Shown here in pieces: positions 28,364 to 46,099 of a stretch of 64,000 bases of DNA (position 1 is the first letter of the stretch; each line of letters opens with the position of its first letter). Under the pieces are notes generated by a model, which was not told the origin of the DNA, ran no database searches, and was given only the letters and a program-made list of their open reading frames with translations. Origin of the DNA: Scatophagus argus. Taxonomy: Eukaryota; Chordata; Actinopteri; Scatophagidae. The translations under genes were made by a program, and so were the position numbers. The stretch spans positions 8,060,001 through 8,124,000 of the forward strand of contig NC_058501.1 of assembly GCF_020382885.2 (NCBI RefSeq), in the 5' to 3' direction.

Positions 28364-29400
28364 GGAGGTTGCTGTCACATACATGTAAACAGAACAGGCA
28401 AAAGCTGCAGTCACCACTGAGTCCTTGACATAACGAAACGGTAAATGTTCAAATGTAGCGACACAAACTCAAAGTTGCTCCTGATGTTGCAGTGTCATTG
28501 TCAGGCACTTCTCCCACTGACACTGCAGAAAGGACTACTGGGTGACAATAACGAACATGTTACAGTCAATGTTAGCAGCTGCAGTTTTAATATAAAATGG
28601 CCTAGTTGCAAACATAATCACATTATCGTAAATTTAAGTGCAAAGCCTTTTACACCGACACGCAGTGTCCAGGTGTCTTTGTTTTGTAGCTCACGAGAGG
28701 AAAGTGGCTCTAGCGCTGTTTTCACTAACAAGCTGCCAATCTTAAGTGTGGCATTTAGAGATGGTATCGCAAATGAGCAGTGAATGTGAAAGTCCATTAG
28801 CAAATAGCTTAGTTAGCATTAACCAAAACACTGTAACGGGGTGCAACAGCAATGTGTATAACATGACCTGTAAGTTTGACAGCTCAGCTAACCACAAACA
28901 GGTCTAGCTAGGAGCTAACATGTTAGCTAACATTCCAGTCAGTTGGTTCACGCTCGCTAGAGCATCTCATACAAACATAACAATTGACATAATATCTTCG
29001 TAAGTCCCACTACAAGTCAGTATATGTCTCTTTATAACATGGTGCTGTGTCTCACCTTGAATGAAAAGTCTAGGTCACTTATACATTTGTTCCTGCACTC
29101 CGAGTTATACAATTATCACGCTTTAGCAGTTCATCTATGCACACCGAAGGTGAATTGTGGAACTGAAATGAAATAAAACTCTCTTTATGTCTCAAAATTA
29201 AGGTCTGTGTATATTTATTCGTAATTATTAAATCTGTCAAAGCAGTTTTTACTGATAAGAAAATGTCAGCAAATGTGTTTATGATATAACCATTAGGTGT
29301 ATTATAAGGGAGACCCCCATTTTTGGAAAGTAGTTTGGTCCGGTGCAACAGAATATCTGAACCGCCACCTCGCCTCTGAGTCGGTCCCTCAACTGGCATC
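28364..29400. promoter_or_regulatory. Shared ccdc127/sdha intergenic promoter region
   Basis: These 1037 bp separate divergent start codons of two mitochondria-related or housekeeping genes. No other ORF is supported. Promoter function is inferred from the arrangement, not from a specific motif. Confidence 0.6.
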
Positions 29401-36070
<6,670 letters not shown>

Positions 36071-36999
36071 GATCTTCACGCCCCCCCCCCCCTTCCCTCT
36101 CTGCTCGCATCCAAATCACTCATTTATTTACTATTTATGGCTATACTTTTAATGTAAAAGAGCTGACACATGTAACTATTTAGATCAGTTAAATACAAAA
36201 CTGAACTTCATTCCTTCATGTCACCGTCCTGTTCCTCTGCTTTATGTGTCTTTTGCCTTCATTCAGTCTGTTTGCAGCAGATTTCGGCATTGTTCTTGTG
36301 AACGCTCACTCTGTGTGAGCTGGTCTTCTTTGTATATATATCATAAGGCACTCAAGACAAGTTGATGATTCCAGCCTCCAGCTGAAGGAAAAAACCAGAA
36401 CAGTTAAGATGTGTGGCACCACTGAAGCTTGGCCTTTTGTGATAACACCACACTCATTTTCTTGTCTTGCATTGCATTAAATGCTTCTTTAATTATAACT
36501 TCTGTCTTTTGGATTTTTGAAGTGAAGAGATTGTGGGAATGAAGTAAGTTGCAATGCATGTGTCCATCCAGCCACAGAGGAAGGTTTTAAGTATGTAAAT
36601 AGTGAATAAATGTACAATAAGATATACATTATGTACTTGTTGAAGTAGAAGGTAGATTCTCACTCACTATGGCCTTCAGTCTCTGACAGTATTTACCTCT
36701 GACGATGCTTAACATGGTGTGGTACAAATTAAAGTGCATCTTCATCTAGCTCCTGTGCAGTAAATAATCAGCTGATGGATGTATTTCAGCTTAGGCTATC
36801 AGTAGTTAACCAAATTAAGCGGCTTGATGTGCGATTTGTGTGTTTCGGTTTAGCCACATTGTGGCTTTATTATATATTTTGCTGTTGCTGTTGCACATCA
36901 GAGTATATAATCAAATCAAATCACCACTGAGGACACATTTCATTAAGAGTCAGTGAAGTACACAGAGCTGTTTGAGTTTGGGGCTTTTTAACTTGCTGA
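36071..36999 (+). other. sdha: sdha 3' UTR and flank
   Basis: A C-run at 36078-36091 follows the stop codon. A candidate poly(A) signal AATAAA is at 36605-36610 and a second, distal one at 37337-37342. Nothing else is coding on the plus strand. Confidence 0.55.
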
Positions 37000-37209
37000 T
37001 TAGTGTTCTTCCAGAAGTTCTGAATTATTCTGAGCACCAGCGTCAGTGACGGCTCCAACTGCTTCGGGAGCAGCTGTAGCGGTTCCCATTGAAACAACCA
37101 AGCTGTGTGTCATGGAGAATTGATGGGAAGTCCTCTTACGACTTCTCACCTTCCCTGCCACTGCCCAAATGGGGTTGAAGGATGTACTCAGTGTGATCAC
37201 TTGAAGCAT
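37000..37209 (-). CDS. Unrecognised 69-codon coding-like ORF
   Basis: An ATG-initiated minus-strand frame runs 69 codons (MLQVITLSTSFNPIWAVAGK...SELLEEH). Its codon choice looks like real coding sequence. A minus-strand AATAAA lies about 130 bp downstream near 36867. An acceptor-like TGCTTCAAG overlaps its start, so it might be a terminal exon rather than a whole gene. It could also be chance within the antisense of the sdha 3' UTR. I do not recognise the protein. Confidence 0.25.
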   Translation of the reverse strand: MLQVITLSTSFNPIWAVAGKVRSRKRTSHQFSMTHSLVVSMGTATAAPEAVGAVTDAGAQNNSELLEEH

Positions 37210-37336
37210 TGAACTTCATGTGTCATGTTTCTTGTACTGAATTATTGAAAGGGTGACTTAATTTATTTTGCCTGTTTTAAAGAAAGTGGGTTCATTTTCT
37301 TCTGGTTTTGCCATTTGTACTTCTTTTCATATGTTT

Positions 37337-37342
37337 AATAAA
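37337..37342 (+). terminator. Distal candidate poly(A) signal
   Basis: AATAAA on the plus strand, 1.27 kb after the sdha stop, followed by GTGTAGAC. It may mark a long sdha 3' UTR isoform. Confidence 0.35.
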
Positions 37343-37884
37343 GTGTAGACTATGCAGAGAAGCAAAAGCTCTTGGTTTGTCTTGGTTTGGTGGACAGGAG
37401 GTGGACACCCACATACTGTAATGCCATGCAGTTAGAGACCCACACTAAATCATGTAAGTAACTGGAAGGGTATCTGAGGATGATGTTGCATTGTTAGACT
37501 GACCAGTTAGGTTTAGTCTCCTGATTTAGTTACCACACATGAAGCAGGTTGTAATTAGGCAATGCAGGCAAGTTAACACAAGTAGTTTGTGTTTTAAATG
37601 CTTTACATGGTATCAGTGGAAGAGGAAAACCCATGATGAGCTGCTCAGCTGTCAAACATAAAATTGCCTTTGATATGAAATAATCTGATATTTTTTTATT
37701 CACAAATCTTTCAGTATTGTGTACAGTAGGTGAATCTTAGCTTCATTCATATTTTGCAGTGGGAAATGTAATTCTGTAATGCTGTAACAGCCAGCAGGGG
37801 TGGCTCTTTCCCTCCAGCACTGTAGTAACCCCTGGGACGTTTGAGTCAGCTTGGTGTTTGCTCTTCTAAATTAGGCTGAGAGAG
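37343..37884. other. Spacer without a gene
   Basis: Unique A/T-rich sequence; I see no gene, RNA or clear repeat in it. Confidence 0.5.
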
Positions 37885-38545
37885 CTGAGATAAGATAAGA
37901 TAAGAAGACCTCCCAAGAAAGGGGAAAGTGCAGCATTGCAACAGCAGAGAACAAGAACAGCACTGGATTATCTGAAATATTTGAGATAATAAGAATAAAA
38001 GAAAAATATATGTATAAGAAATATAAAAACACACATAAATATAAAATAGCATTTACCTACCTAAACTCAACTACAAAGCTCTGCGTAATTCAATTTTTAT
38101 ATACAGTGAATTGTAGTGTGCAGTGATGACTGACAGTAGGTTACTAAAGGTATTGCACATGGTAACTGCAGATGGATGACAGAGCTAACAGTGTTTGTTG
38201 TAGAGCCTGACAGCAACAGGAAGGAAAGACCTGCGGAATCTCTCCTTCACACAGCGAGGATGAATCAGTCTGTCACTGAAGCTGCTCTTCAGAGCGGACA
38301 AGGTGTCCTGCAGGGGGTGAGACTTGTGGTCCAGCATAGATGTTAGTTTAGCCAGGACCTTTTTGTCCCCCGCCTCCCACACTGAGTCCAGAGGGCAGCT
38401 CAGGACTGAGCTGGACTTCGTGATGATCTTGTCCAGCTTCTTCCTGTCCCTCTCTGTGATGCTGCTGCTCCAGCAGACCACACCATACATGATGGTGGAC
38501 ATCACCACAGAGTCATAGAAGGAATGACTCTTCCTCGTCAGTAGC
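37885..38545 (-). mobile_element. 5'-truncated LINE (non-LTR) fragment
   Basis: On the minus strand, 38508-38185 encodes a typical non-LTR C-terminus downstream of the reverse transcriptase core (IMYGVVCWSSSITERDRKKL, then HPRCVKERFRRSFLPVAVRL). The 3' region ends in TTATC repeats at about 37890-37905, the tail type seen at 25.8, 46.0 and 50.2 kb. It looks CR1/L2-like in layout. The copy is truncated and inactive. Confidence 0.75.
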
Positions 38546-39484
38546 AGTAATGTGACTGCCAGGACTTCTGTTACCTGGTGATAGTTTTTTTTTTCTTACT
38601 GCTGCATTTAAACTTTGCCATATAAACAAAATCTGCAGCAGGCAGGAAGCTGTGATGCATTTAGGGTGAAACATTTCCTTGAAACAATTGTGGTTAAAAT
38701 TAAGCCTGATTTATGGTGTGACTTTGATTTAAAGTGTATCAATTACACATCATTAATATAAATTATTCAACCATTTAGAGGCACAGCATGTAAGACAGCC
38801 ATTATGGCACTGCATCACCTTTAGTATAGCGTCTATTAACACTTGTGTGGGTAACACAGAAAAGGTTAATGTCCTGATTGGTATTACAGCATTTTCTATA
38901 TCAACATGTATTAACATGGTTAGCATATAGGATACATACAGAACAATTACCCAGATCAGTTAGACTTATACGCCTAATGCCTTTAAGTCAAATCAAAATG
39001 CAGTAAATTATAATATTCATTTGATATTAAATGTCACACACTGTTAGAATTCTGAATTATACATGAAAGATTTTAATATTATTGTTGCAGATGATAATGT
39101 CCTCTGCGCTGGCTGGGCTGAGGCACTCTTTACCATCATGGCTCAAGGTTCTAAGTGTTCTCATGTGGTCTTCAGACAGTACTTGGTACCTGGAAGCAAG
39201 TAATAGTTAACAACAATAATAATAATCTTGCACCTTTTGCTATGGTATGGTGCTGGGTCTTGCTGATTGGTTGGCGTCCGGTGTCTCAGCTGCTTCAGGA
39301 ACACAGAGGAGTCCTGCTCTGGGAAACACAGTCATGAACCATTTTTGGCAGTTGTATTATTGAATTCTGTATAAATATATTAGACACTGGACTCATATCC
39401 ATGAAATGAGTTAACCTGAAAAATTACCTAAGAGAAAATGTATACAGTGTCTTCCATAAAACATGAAACTCTATGCTCTATGCC
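38546..39484. other. Spacer without a gene
   Basis: A/T-rich sequence with an (AAT)n-like patch near 39213-39226. No feature is supported. Confidence 0.5.
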
Positions 39485-40819
39485 TCAGAACTTAAAGTCC
39501 TGCATATGTGAAGTTAACTTTAGCTTATCCAAACTTGATGTCACTGTAGCTAGTTCTGTAGTCTCAGTGAGACTCAGCCGACTGAAAGAAAGGTGATCAC
39601 CACTCCCAAAGTGGTCCTGCTGTCCTCCATCCTTCTCATCTGGTCTGTATCTTCTGTGTCGCCATGGAAATCCTGTATAGAAAGCAACAGTCTTCCCCTT
39701 TTCCTTTGTTCCAGGTCTTAACAAGACTGATTTGTAGGTCTGTTCTGAGGAATATCTGAAAATGAAGTTCATTTAATGTGATAAACTTAGAAACTAAAAT
39801 GACTAAATATTTCCTCCGGATACAATAAGTCAAGCTTCAACCATCACAGCAAACAAAATCAGCCCCACACCTGAAGAATATACCCTGGTTTGATCACACC
39901 TGTGCATCCTGACGTCCTGATGATAGGAGCTAACATTTCCATCGTCTCCATAGTGCACAAGCTAAAACATATTTTTTGCAGTTCAGAAAATTTGGCCTGG
40001 TCACCATTTTTTTTCATCTACTTTGGACACACAATTTTGAGAATGTGATGCCTTCAAATAAAAAAATACTTATTTCCAAATCCCTACACTAATTCTTCTT
40101 AACTATTCTGCACATATTTCCTGCGATACTTAAGACAGTTTATCCATCCATCCATTTTCTATACCGCTTATCCGTCAGGGTCGCGGGGGGGCTGGAGCCT
40201 ATCCCAGCTGACTACGGGTGAGAGGCGGGGTTCACCCTGGACTGGTCGCCAGTCAATCGCAGGGTCAACACACAAAGACAGACAACCACACACTCTCACA
40301 CTCACACCTAGGGGCAATGTAGAGTAGCCAATTAACCTAATGTGCATGTTTTTGGTATTGTGGGAGGAAGCCGGAGTACCCGGAGAAAACCCACGCAGGC
40401 ACAGGGAGAACATGCAAACTCCACATAGAAGGGCCCAGACCGGGATTCGAACCTGGAACCCTCTTGCTATGAGGCGACAGTGCTAACCACTGCACCACCG
40501 TGCCGCCCTAAGACAGTTTATCTACCAAATAATTATTTTACACTGAGAAATTGTTGAGTAAAAGTCTGTGTCATTTAAACTACTAAACTGTTATTCCAAC
40601 AGGCCCAATCAGCTGTCCACCTTTCAATTCAAAAAGTTCCACTGATTCCTGTACTGACAGAGCTTTGAAGAGTTAAAAAGGAATGGATCAATGAATCTCT
40701 CATGAAGAGGACAATAAAATAAATGTAAAAGTTATCTTACCTGCATGATGATTGTCCATCCGAGGGCCAACTCCTAGCAGCAGGCGTCCGTCGTTGAAAA
40801 GTGATCTGCTGAGGGCCAT
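39485..40819 (-). CDS. Tentative four-exon gene of unknown function
   Basis: The minus-strand pieces are 40819-40741 (MALSRSLFNDGRLLLGVGPR..., strong GTAAGA donor), 40653-40589 (VQESVELFELKGGQLIGPVG..., weak GTTTAG donor), 39961-39900 (LVHYGDDGNVSSYHQDVRMH) and 39755-39485 (YSSEQTYKSVLLRPGTKEKG... ending MQDFKF). With these borders the frame stays open for 158 aa. Exons 1, 3 and 4 have good splice signals and coding-like codon use; exon 2 is the weak link. Without it the first exon does not join in phase, unless translation starts at ATGCAG (40746) or a poor acceptor at 39945 is used. A SINE sits in the intron. I do not recognise the family. Confidence 0.45.
40131..40522 (-). mobile_element. 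tRNA-derived SINE with 14-bp target-site duplication
   Basis: The body is 40141-40508, oriented right to left. Its tRNA-like head on the minus strand holds an A-box-like TGGTGCAGTGGTTAGCAC and a B box GGTTCGAATCC. The middle is the widespread fish segment containing CCCGGAGAAAACCCACGCA. The tail is (GGAT)n. TAAGACAGTTTATC is repeated perfectly at 40131-40144 and 40509-40522, which marks the insertion. It is not a tRNA gene. Confidence 0.92.
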
Positions 40820-42006
40820 TTTTTGGCTCTTCAGGTTTCCACAATAATGAGGTACTCCAGAAGATTATTTTTCAAATGCTTTTCCAGTAGATGCTCTCCA
40901 ACAGGGTCCTCTTTCCACAGTTTGGATTTGTCCCAAAGTCCAGCGAAAATACATGCTGCTGGGTCATCGTTCAGTTTCCATGACGTTTGTCATATTAGTT
41001 CCATATATTTTCATGCTTTTATTTATTGCATTTTTTATTTGCAACAGCACTCATGCCAATACAAAAGTGAAAACACAGATGAGAGAGAGAAAGAGTTCAA
41101 AAAGACCAACAGATGATACCAATTGTTCAACTCCTGTGTGCACATGTTGGTGTTGGGGTGCAGCTGTGAGCCTCCCTGTGCTGATTGTCAGAAATGACGC
41201 CGTGTCCTCCAGCGAGTGACGTGCACATGATAATGAAACACACACAAGTTGGTCACTGGTGGGAATTTTGGTGCACACATGCCTATTTTGTGTTTTTGCT
41301 AGTGCAGAGCTATCATTTTCTCAGTTAGTGGATTTTGTGGTGAGCTCAGTGGATCCCAATTAACTCCAAAACCATCAACATAATGGTTTTAAAAGCTCAT
41401 TTATGCTCATTTTTTCCCCAAACACTGACCAGACTATAGGTTCTAGCAGAACCGTATTCTACCCGTCTCGCTAACGCTCCTAGTTAGGTCACACAGAAAC
41501 GCCAGAGGACCTTAAACGTGTGCGGGGCTGGGCTGAAACAGCGGCCGCCCGCAGGAGGACGGACCAACAGTTGCTGTGTTTACTGACGATACACGTGATA
41601 CACATCCCGCTCAGTGTCGAGAAAGCAAGTCAGCTTTATTTCAGCTTTTTTCACCGTCCAACTCAAACACACGTATTTAAAAAGACAAAGACTTGACACC
41701 CTAAGCCCAGATAACAGTGTTGAGTGTTTTTTTCCAGACTATTTCAGACATACACACACAGTCTTTTAGAAGTCCATTAAGAGTTTGCATATTTTATTGT
41801 GTCCGGCGCCTGTTTACTACCAGTAGGGGGCAGCTGAAGCTCATTGTTGAACCAGAGGCTGTGCAGCAGGTTTATATTTTTTATGCACTAGGCGTGTACG
41901 CGCTCTCTGGCAGTTAGTCATGTTATAACCGATGTGTTAAAGTTTAACATGACTGTCTGCGGTAGTTATTTTATAACTACCCTGATGTAAGAAGGGCAGT
42001 TATAGT
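40820..42006. other. Spacer with a GC/CpG-richer patch
   Basis: Mostly unique sequence. At about 41440-41640 the composition becomes GC- and CpG-rich, including GCGGCCGCCCGCAGG. This could be the promoter of either the minus gene ending at 40819 or the plus ORF at 42007. Palindromes lie at 41919-41952 and 41961-41981. Confidence 0.4.
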
Positions 42007-42282
42007 ATGGCTGCTCTGTTGCAATCAGTGGCTACCTTACTGGAAATTCTGCAGAGGAAATCAATATTCGCCAAACAAACGCTGTAACCTGATCTTGTTT
42101 CATATTCTCATCAGCTGAAAAAGTCAACCACACAAAGTTCAGAGCTCAAAGGAATGGAAGTAGCTGACACCCTTCCCATATGGGCACAAATGAAAGAACT
42201 GTTAGATGGAATAACAATACGGGTTTACTCTGACGCCACTCCCTGTGTTGAATTAACTGTTATCTACAACACCACTGAGTAA
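42007..42282 (+). pseudogene. Small intronless coding-like ORF with one in-frame TAA
   Basis: From ATG at 42007 the frame reads 26 codons (MAALLQSVATLLEILQRKSI...), meets TAA at 42085-42087, then stays open in the same frame for 64 codons (KGMEVADTLPIWAQMKELLD, IRVYSDATPCVELTVIYNTT) to TAA at 42280-42282. The two halves look like one 92-codon gene with a premature stop. It may be a recent pseudogene or processed copy, a sequencing error, or two exons (an acceptor-like CATCAG precedes 42115, but the gap would be only 31 nt). I do not recognise the protein. Confidence 0.4.
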
Positions 42283-43415
42283 GGCACCATCTCGATTAAA
42301 AGCTGGACAAATGCATTAATAACAGCAGCTAACACTGTGGTTTACCACAGCAAATAGTAACAGATAAGGACATTTGCTGAGAGATTTCACGTGGACACAC
42401 GGGGTCAGCTGAGTGGTTGAAAATTACACAGTTTCATGCAGTGCAGATTTTTATATAATTACTTTTTAAAACTTTAACAACATTTCTGTTTTTCCTGTTT
42501 GAACTGCATAAACAGGATTCAAGACAGCAACAGGCAGTCCAGGCACATAGGAATTATTTAAATTTCAGAGGGTATAAGCAAGAGCACAAACTTCTCTGTG
42601 TATGCCATTACTACAGTGAGGTTCTTGAAGATTTTCTCTTGTCTCAAAACGTGACTAGTGTGGCAACCACAGGAGTGAAGATGGCATGGAAAGATACAAG
42701 TCTGAGAAAATGTCAGTGACCTCAGTGCAACCGCAACACTTTCCTCTCATTTGTAAAGCACTTCACACCAGCGGAACCAGGGCCTCAATTATGCTCAGTC
42801 AGCCTGTGCTGCATCATTTAGGGTTACAATACAAATATTGACTGTTATTGATGGCTTCCAGGGCAGATGATCCAAGACTGTGGAGAATTTCAAAGAAATC
42901 ATAAACAACAGCATTTTTACTACAGCACTGAGCCAGGGAAAGAAGAAGAATCATGTTCATTCAAGGCCTCAGCTAAATTGCAATGTTTGTCTCCATTGCT
43001 ATAAAAATACATACAGAGTGCAACAAAAACACATGGACAGCTATACAAGCAAAACACCGATTACAATGAATACACCATTAAGTTACATGAAATTAAACGG
43101 AAAGGCACCTGATCACCCATGAACACATGCTTTACCAAACTTAAATACACAAAATAAACAAACAAAAAAAAAGTTCTTTGAGCCCTGTGCATGAGAAGTC
43201 CAACAAGTTCTCATTACGCTAAAAAAAAATTAAAAAATGACAAATAAATAAACAAATAAATCTAGAGCTTATAATATTTACTACATTTGAGCAGCCAACA
43301 AGCAAGATACTAATTTCTGGTCTCATAATGGTTAGGGTGGTGGACTGGGCTGAGTCATTTTAGCTTTCCTAAAAATACCTGCAGGTCTTCTGGTTTTCCT
43401 CAGCCTGTGGGGAGG
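42283..43415. other. Spacer without a gene
   Basis: Unique and A-rich sequence. An ATTAAA at about 42294 could serve as a poly(A) signal for the preceding ORF. No further feature is supported. Confidence 0.45.
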
Positions 43416-43850
43416 TGAGAGGTGGGACTGCAGATATACTATAAATATATGGTATAAATTAAACAGGATGAGGTGCATTGTTAAAAAGATGGCAGTCAAC
43501 CTCAAACGTTTTCACACATAAACACAGTATTTGAGTTGTATACAGATGCACTATTACATGTACATTACAGCTTGAGACACCAATGCTTGAAAGTATATAA
43601 GGAAAGATCTGTGACCAACCTTTGGTGGCTCTCACATATTTGACAGATGCAGATAAAGTTGGAACTTTATCTGTTTCGTACTGTAGGTTCACTTTCAGAT
43701 TTGCAGTTTATGTGTTGTGGAAACCCCTGTTATGCTCTGAAATTTGTCAGATAAAAAACAAACAAACCTCTGAACAGATAAGACAGCATGAGATGCTTAG
43801 ATTTTATTCATAAAGAAATCTGGTAAACAGTAAGGCCACTGACACGTAAC
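43416..43850. repeat. Left copy of an old local duplication
   Basis: It shares a 29-bp identical block (43417-43445) and several shorter diverged blocks in the same order with 45697-45960, for example TTCATAAAGAAATCTGGTAA against TTTATAAAGAAATTTGGTAT. The copies are about 2.29 kb apart in direct orientation. Confidence 0.6.
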
Positions 43851-44875
43851 ACGCTACTGTTTTCAAAATACGTGAGCTGGAGTCATGGACTGAGTAATAG
43901 CTGTGCTGAGCAGCAACAAGCAGGAGAAAAACAATAATCTATGCTATGCTTTACTTCCAATTGCTCCCATAACACAGTGGAGGCAAGAAGACTCCACCAG
44001 TATGTGTGTCAGTGATCGTCTTACATGTCAGGCTTTGTAAAGGGAATTCCTTGAGGTGGAATGCCCACAATGGAGGCCTTGACAAAAAGCCTGGTTTGAT
44101 GTTACAAAATAAGAGTACGAGTAATAAAGAAGATGTTGTGAGGTAGAAGATTTAAGAGAGGAGGGATGAAAAAGCAAAGATGGAGTAGGTAAGAATGGCA
44201 TAAGAGCTTTACATCTGTAAAGAGGTTATAAAGTAGAGATGGAGCAAAAAAGGAAGAAGAATGAAAAAGTATAAAGAAATAACAGTGAGTTCATGGATAT
44301 GTGGGGAGAGCAGAGAGGAGGCTGATGTAGAAGAAAGAGGAGAGAAGTGTGACGAAATGGGAGAGCAAGTAAAAGCAGCAAGTGAAGGTAGGGCTGAGAG
44401 AGCAGGAAATTGAGACAAAACATTTACCATAACAGCCTTGGAAGGCTTACAGTAACTCCAAATGAATCCCAAATGTTTGACAGTGCTGATAAATCCCCAC
44501 GCCTGTTCTCTCCGCCAAAGCCAAAGGGTGCATTTTAAATGTGATTTAACATGAAATAAAAAGATCCTTCCAGCTTTAGGATGTCATGTTGACTGGACAA
44601 TAAAAATAAATAAAGATCAAGGTAAATAATTGACAGAGTTTCTCCATGGTTCATACTGAAAGCAATTTAATACCTGCTTTTGCAGTCATACTGGCCAAAG
44701 TGTGAAAAGTATGATGGAAAACCAATACGGATGATGTGACTCACAATTACTTTTTAATACATCACTTTTTTCATTACTTTGCATCGGCATAACAGTATAA
44801 TTAAAACTGGTGCTGACCGAAAAAATATTTAACACATTTGCTCAGTAAATTTAAGTAATTTTTTAAAAATGCATT
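43851..44875. other. Spacer without a gene
   Basis: It includes a purine-rich stretch at about 44120-44420 (AGAGGAG, GAAGAAGAATG repeats). No coding feature is supported. Confidence 0.45.
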
Positions 44876-45403
44876 ATATATACAAAAATATTGGTACATA
44901 CCTGTCCTGTTTAACATGAATTCGGGTGTGGGATGAGGCTGTTTTTCCGGTGTTGGGCTGGGTCCCTTACTTCCACTGAAGGGAAATCTTAATGCGTCAG
45001 CATACAGACATTTTGGACAATGTTGTGCTTCCTACTCTGTGGCAGCAGTTTGGGGAAGACCCTTTTCTATTCCAGCATGACTGTGCCCCAGTGCACAAAG
45101 TAAGCTCCATAAAGACACGGTTGGATGAGTTTGTTGTGGAAGAACTTGACTGGCCCCCACAGAGCCCTGACCTCAACCCCATCGAACACCTTTGGGATGA
45201 ACTGGAACAGAGATTGTGAGCCAGGCCTTTTGGTCCAGCATCAGTGTCTGACCTCACAAACGCTCTACTGCATGAATGGGCAGAGATTCCCACAGAAAGC
45301 CTCCCAGAAGAGTGGAAGCTGTAATAGCTGCAAAGCTGTCTGTGTATTTGGAATGTGATGTCATTAAAGTCGGGTGTCCCCATACTTTTATCCATACGGT
45401 GTA
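44876..45403 (+). mobile_element. Tc1/mariner-derived element, near full length of its family
   Basis: The left end TATATACAAAAATATTGGTA and right end ACTTTTATCCATACGGTGTA are diverged inverted repeats. The interior encodes the last part of a transposase (HDCAPVHKVSSIKTRLDEF, PPQSPDLNPIEHLWDELEQ), including the C-terminal catalytic segment. At about 528 bp it is an internally deleted, non-autonomous copy. It is the best preserved of the three relatives here. Confidence 0.85.
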
Positions 45404-45696
45404 TCTTCTACGGCTTTTGCTTAAGTAAACTACAATGCTTGTTAAGACTTTTCAAGACCTATGGATATTATTCACTCACTTATTCACTCATCATTAGGCA
45501 AATGCTTACTTTCTATTTGATGCAATAGAAATTCCAAAATCATGCAGCCATACTAATACAACTACAGATTTTGTGGTTTTCCTCAGAACCTGTCTTATCT
45601 CAACTTGTTTCCTGTCTTATTTCCAATTTGGCTTTCTGTGAATCCAACTCAAGACAATGGTTCAACCAGACACAACAAGGCACAAGGTGAGATGAG

Positions 45697-45960
45697 GAGG
45701 GGTGAGAGAGGTGGGACTGCAGATATACTATAAACATATAGTATAACCGGGGAGATGTGAGTATGTCAACCTAAAGCTCTTTTACTGATAAACATTTCAG
45801 TTGTAAAACAAAAGCATTGTTACATATGAACCACCATTATTATATAAGATAGCACAAGTGTTTTTTTTTCCATCAATATACTTAAACTTTATTTATAAAG
45901 AAATTTGGTATACAGTCAAACTTTTTCAGACTTAGATGAGGACAGAACATCAAGACATTG
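45697..45960. repeat. Right copy of the local duplication
   Basis: This is the partner of 43416-43850, with the identical block at 45706-45734. It lies about 1 kb downstream of the dispanin-type stop codon and holds a minus-strand AATAAA at 45888-45893 that might end its 3' UTR. Confidence 0.6.
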
Positions 45961-46027
45961 CATGAGATAGAATCAAACAAATAATCAGACAAATAGCACA
46001 CGACAGCTTTGGAAATGTGTTAGCCAC

Positions 46028-46099
46028 ATAAGATAAGATAAGATAAGAACATAAGATACATAAGATGAACTTTATTGATCCCGCAGTGGGGAAATTCAC
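46028..46099 (-). mobile_element. LINE 3' end with (GATAA)n tail
   Basis: AAGATAAGATAAGATAAGAA, then AACTTTATTGATCCCGCAGT and GGGGAAATTC, is the classic 3' terminus of a fish non-LTR element in reverse orientation. Only the end is present. Confidence 0.65.

Noticed and set aside
28175-28417. An earlier start for ccdc127 (extension before MNNLNDPP)
   Set aside because: The upstream extension (MVTAAFACSVYMYV...) is not seen in the family, whereas MNNLNDPP is the conserved start.
40430-40508. tRNA-like sequence with A and B boxes
   Set aside because: It is the head of a SINE with a target-site duplication and a (GGAT)n tail and does not form a standalone tRNA gene.
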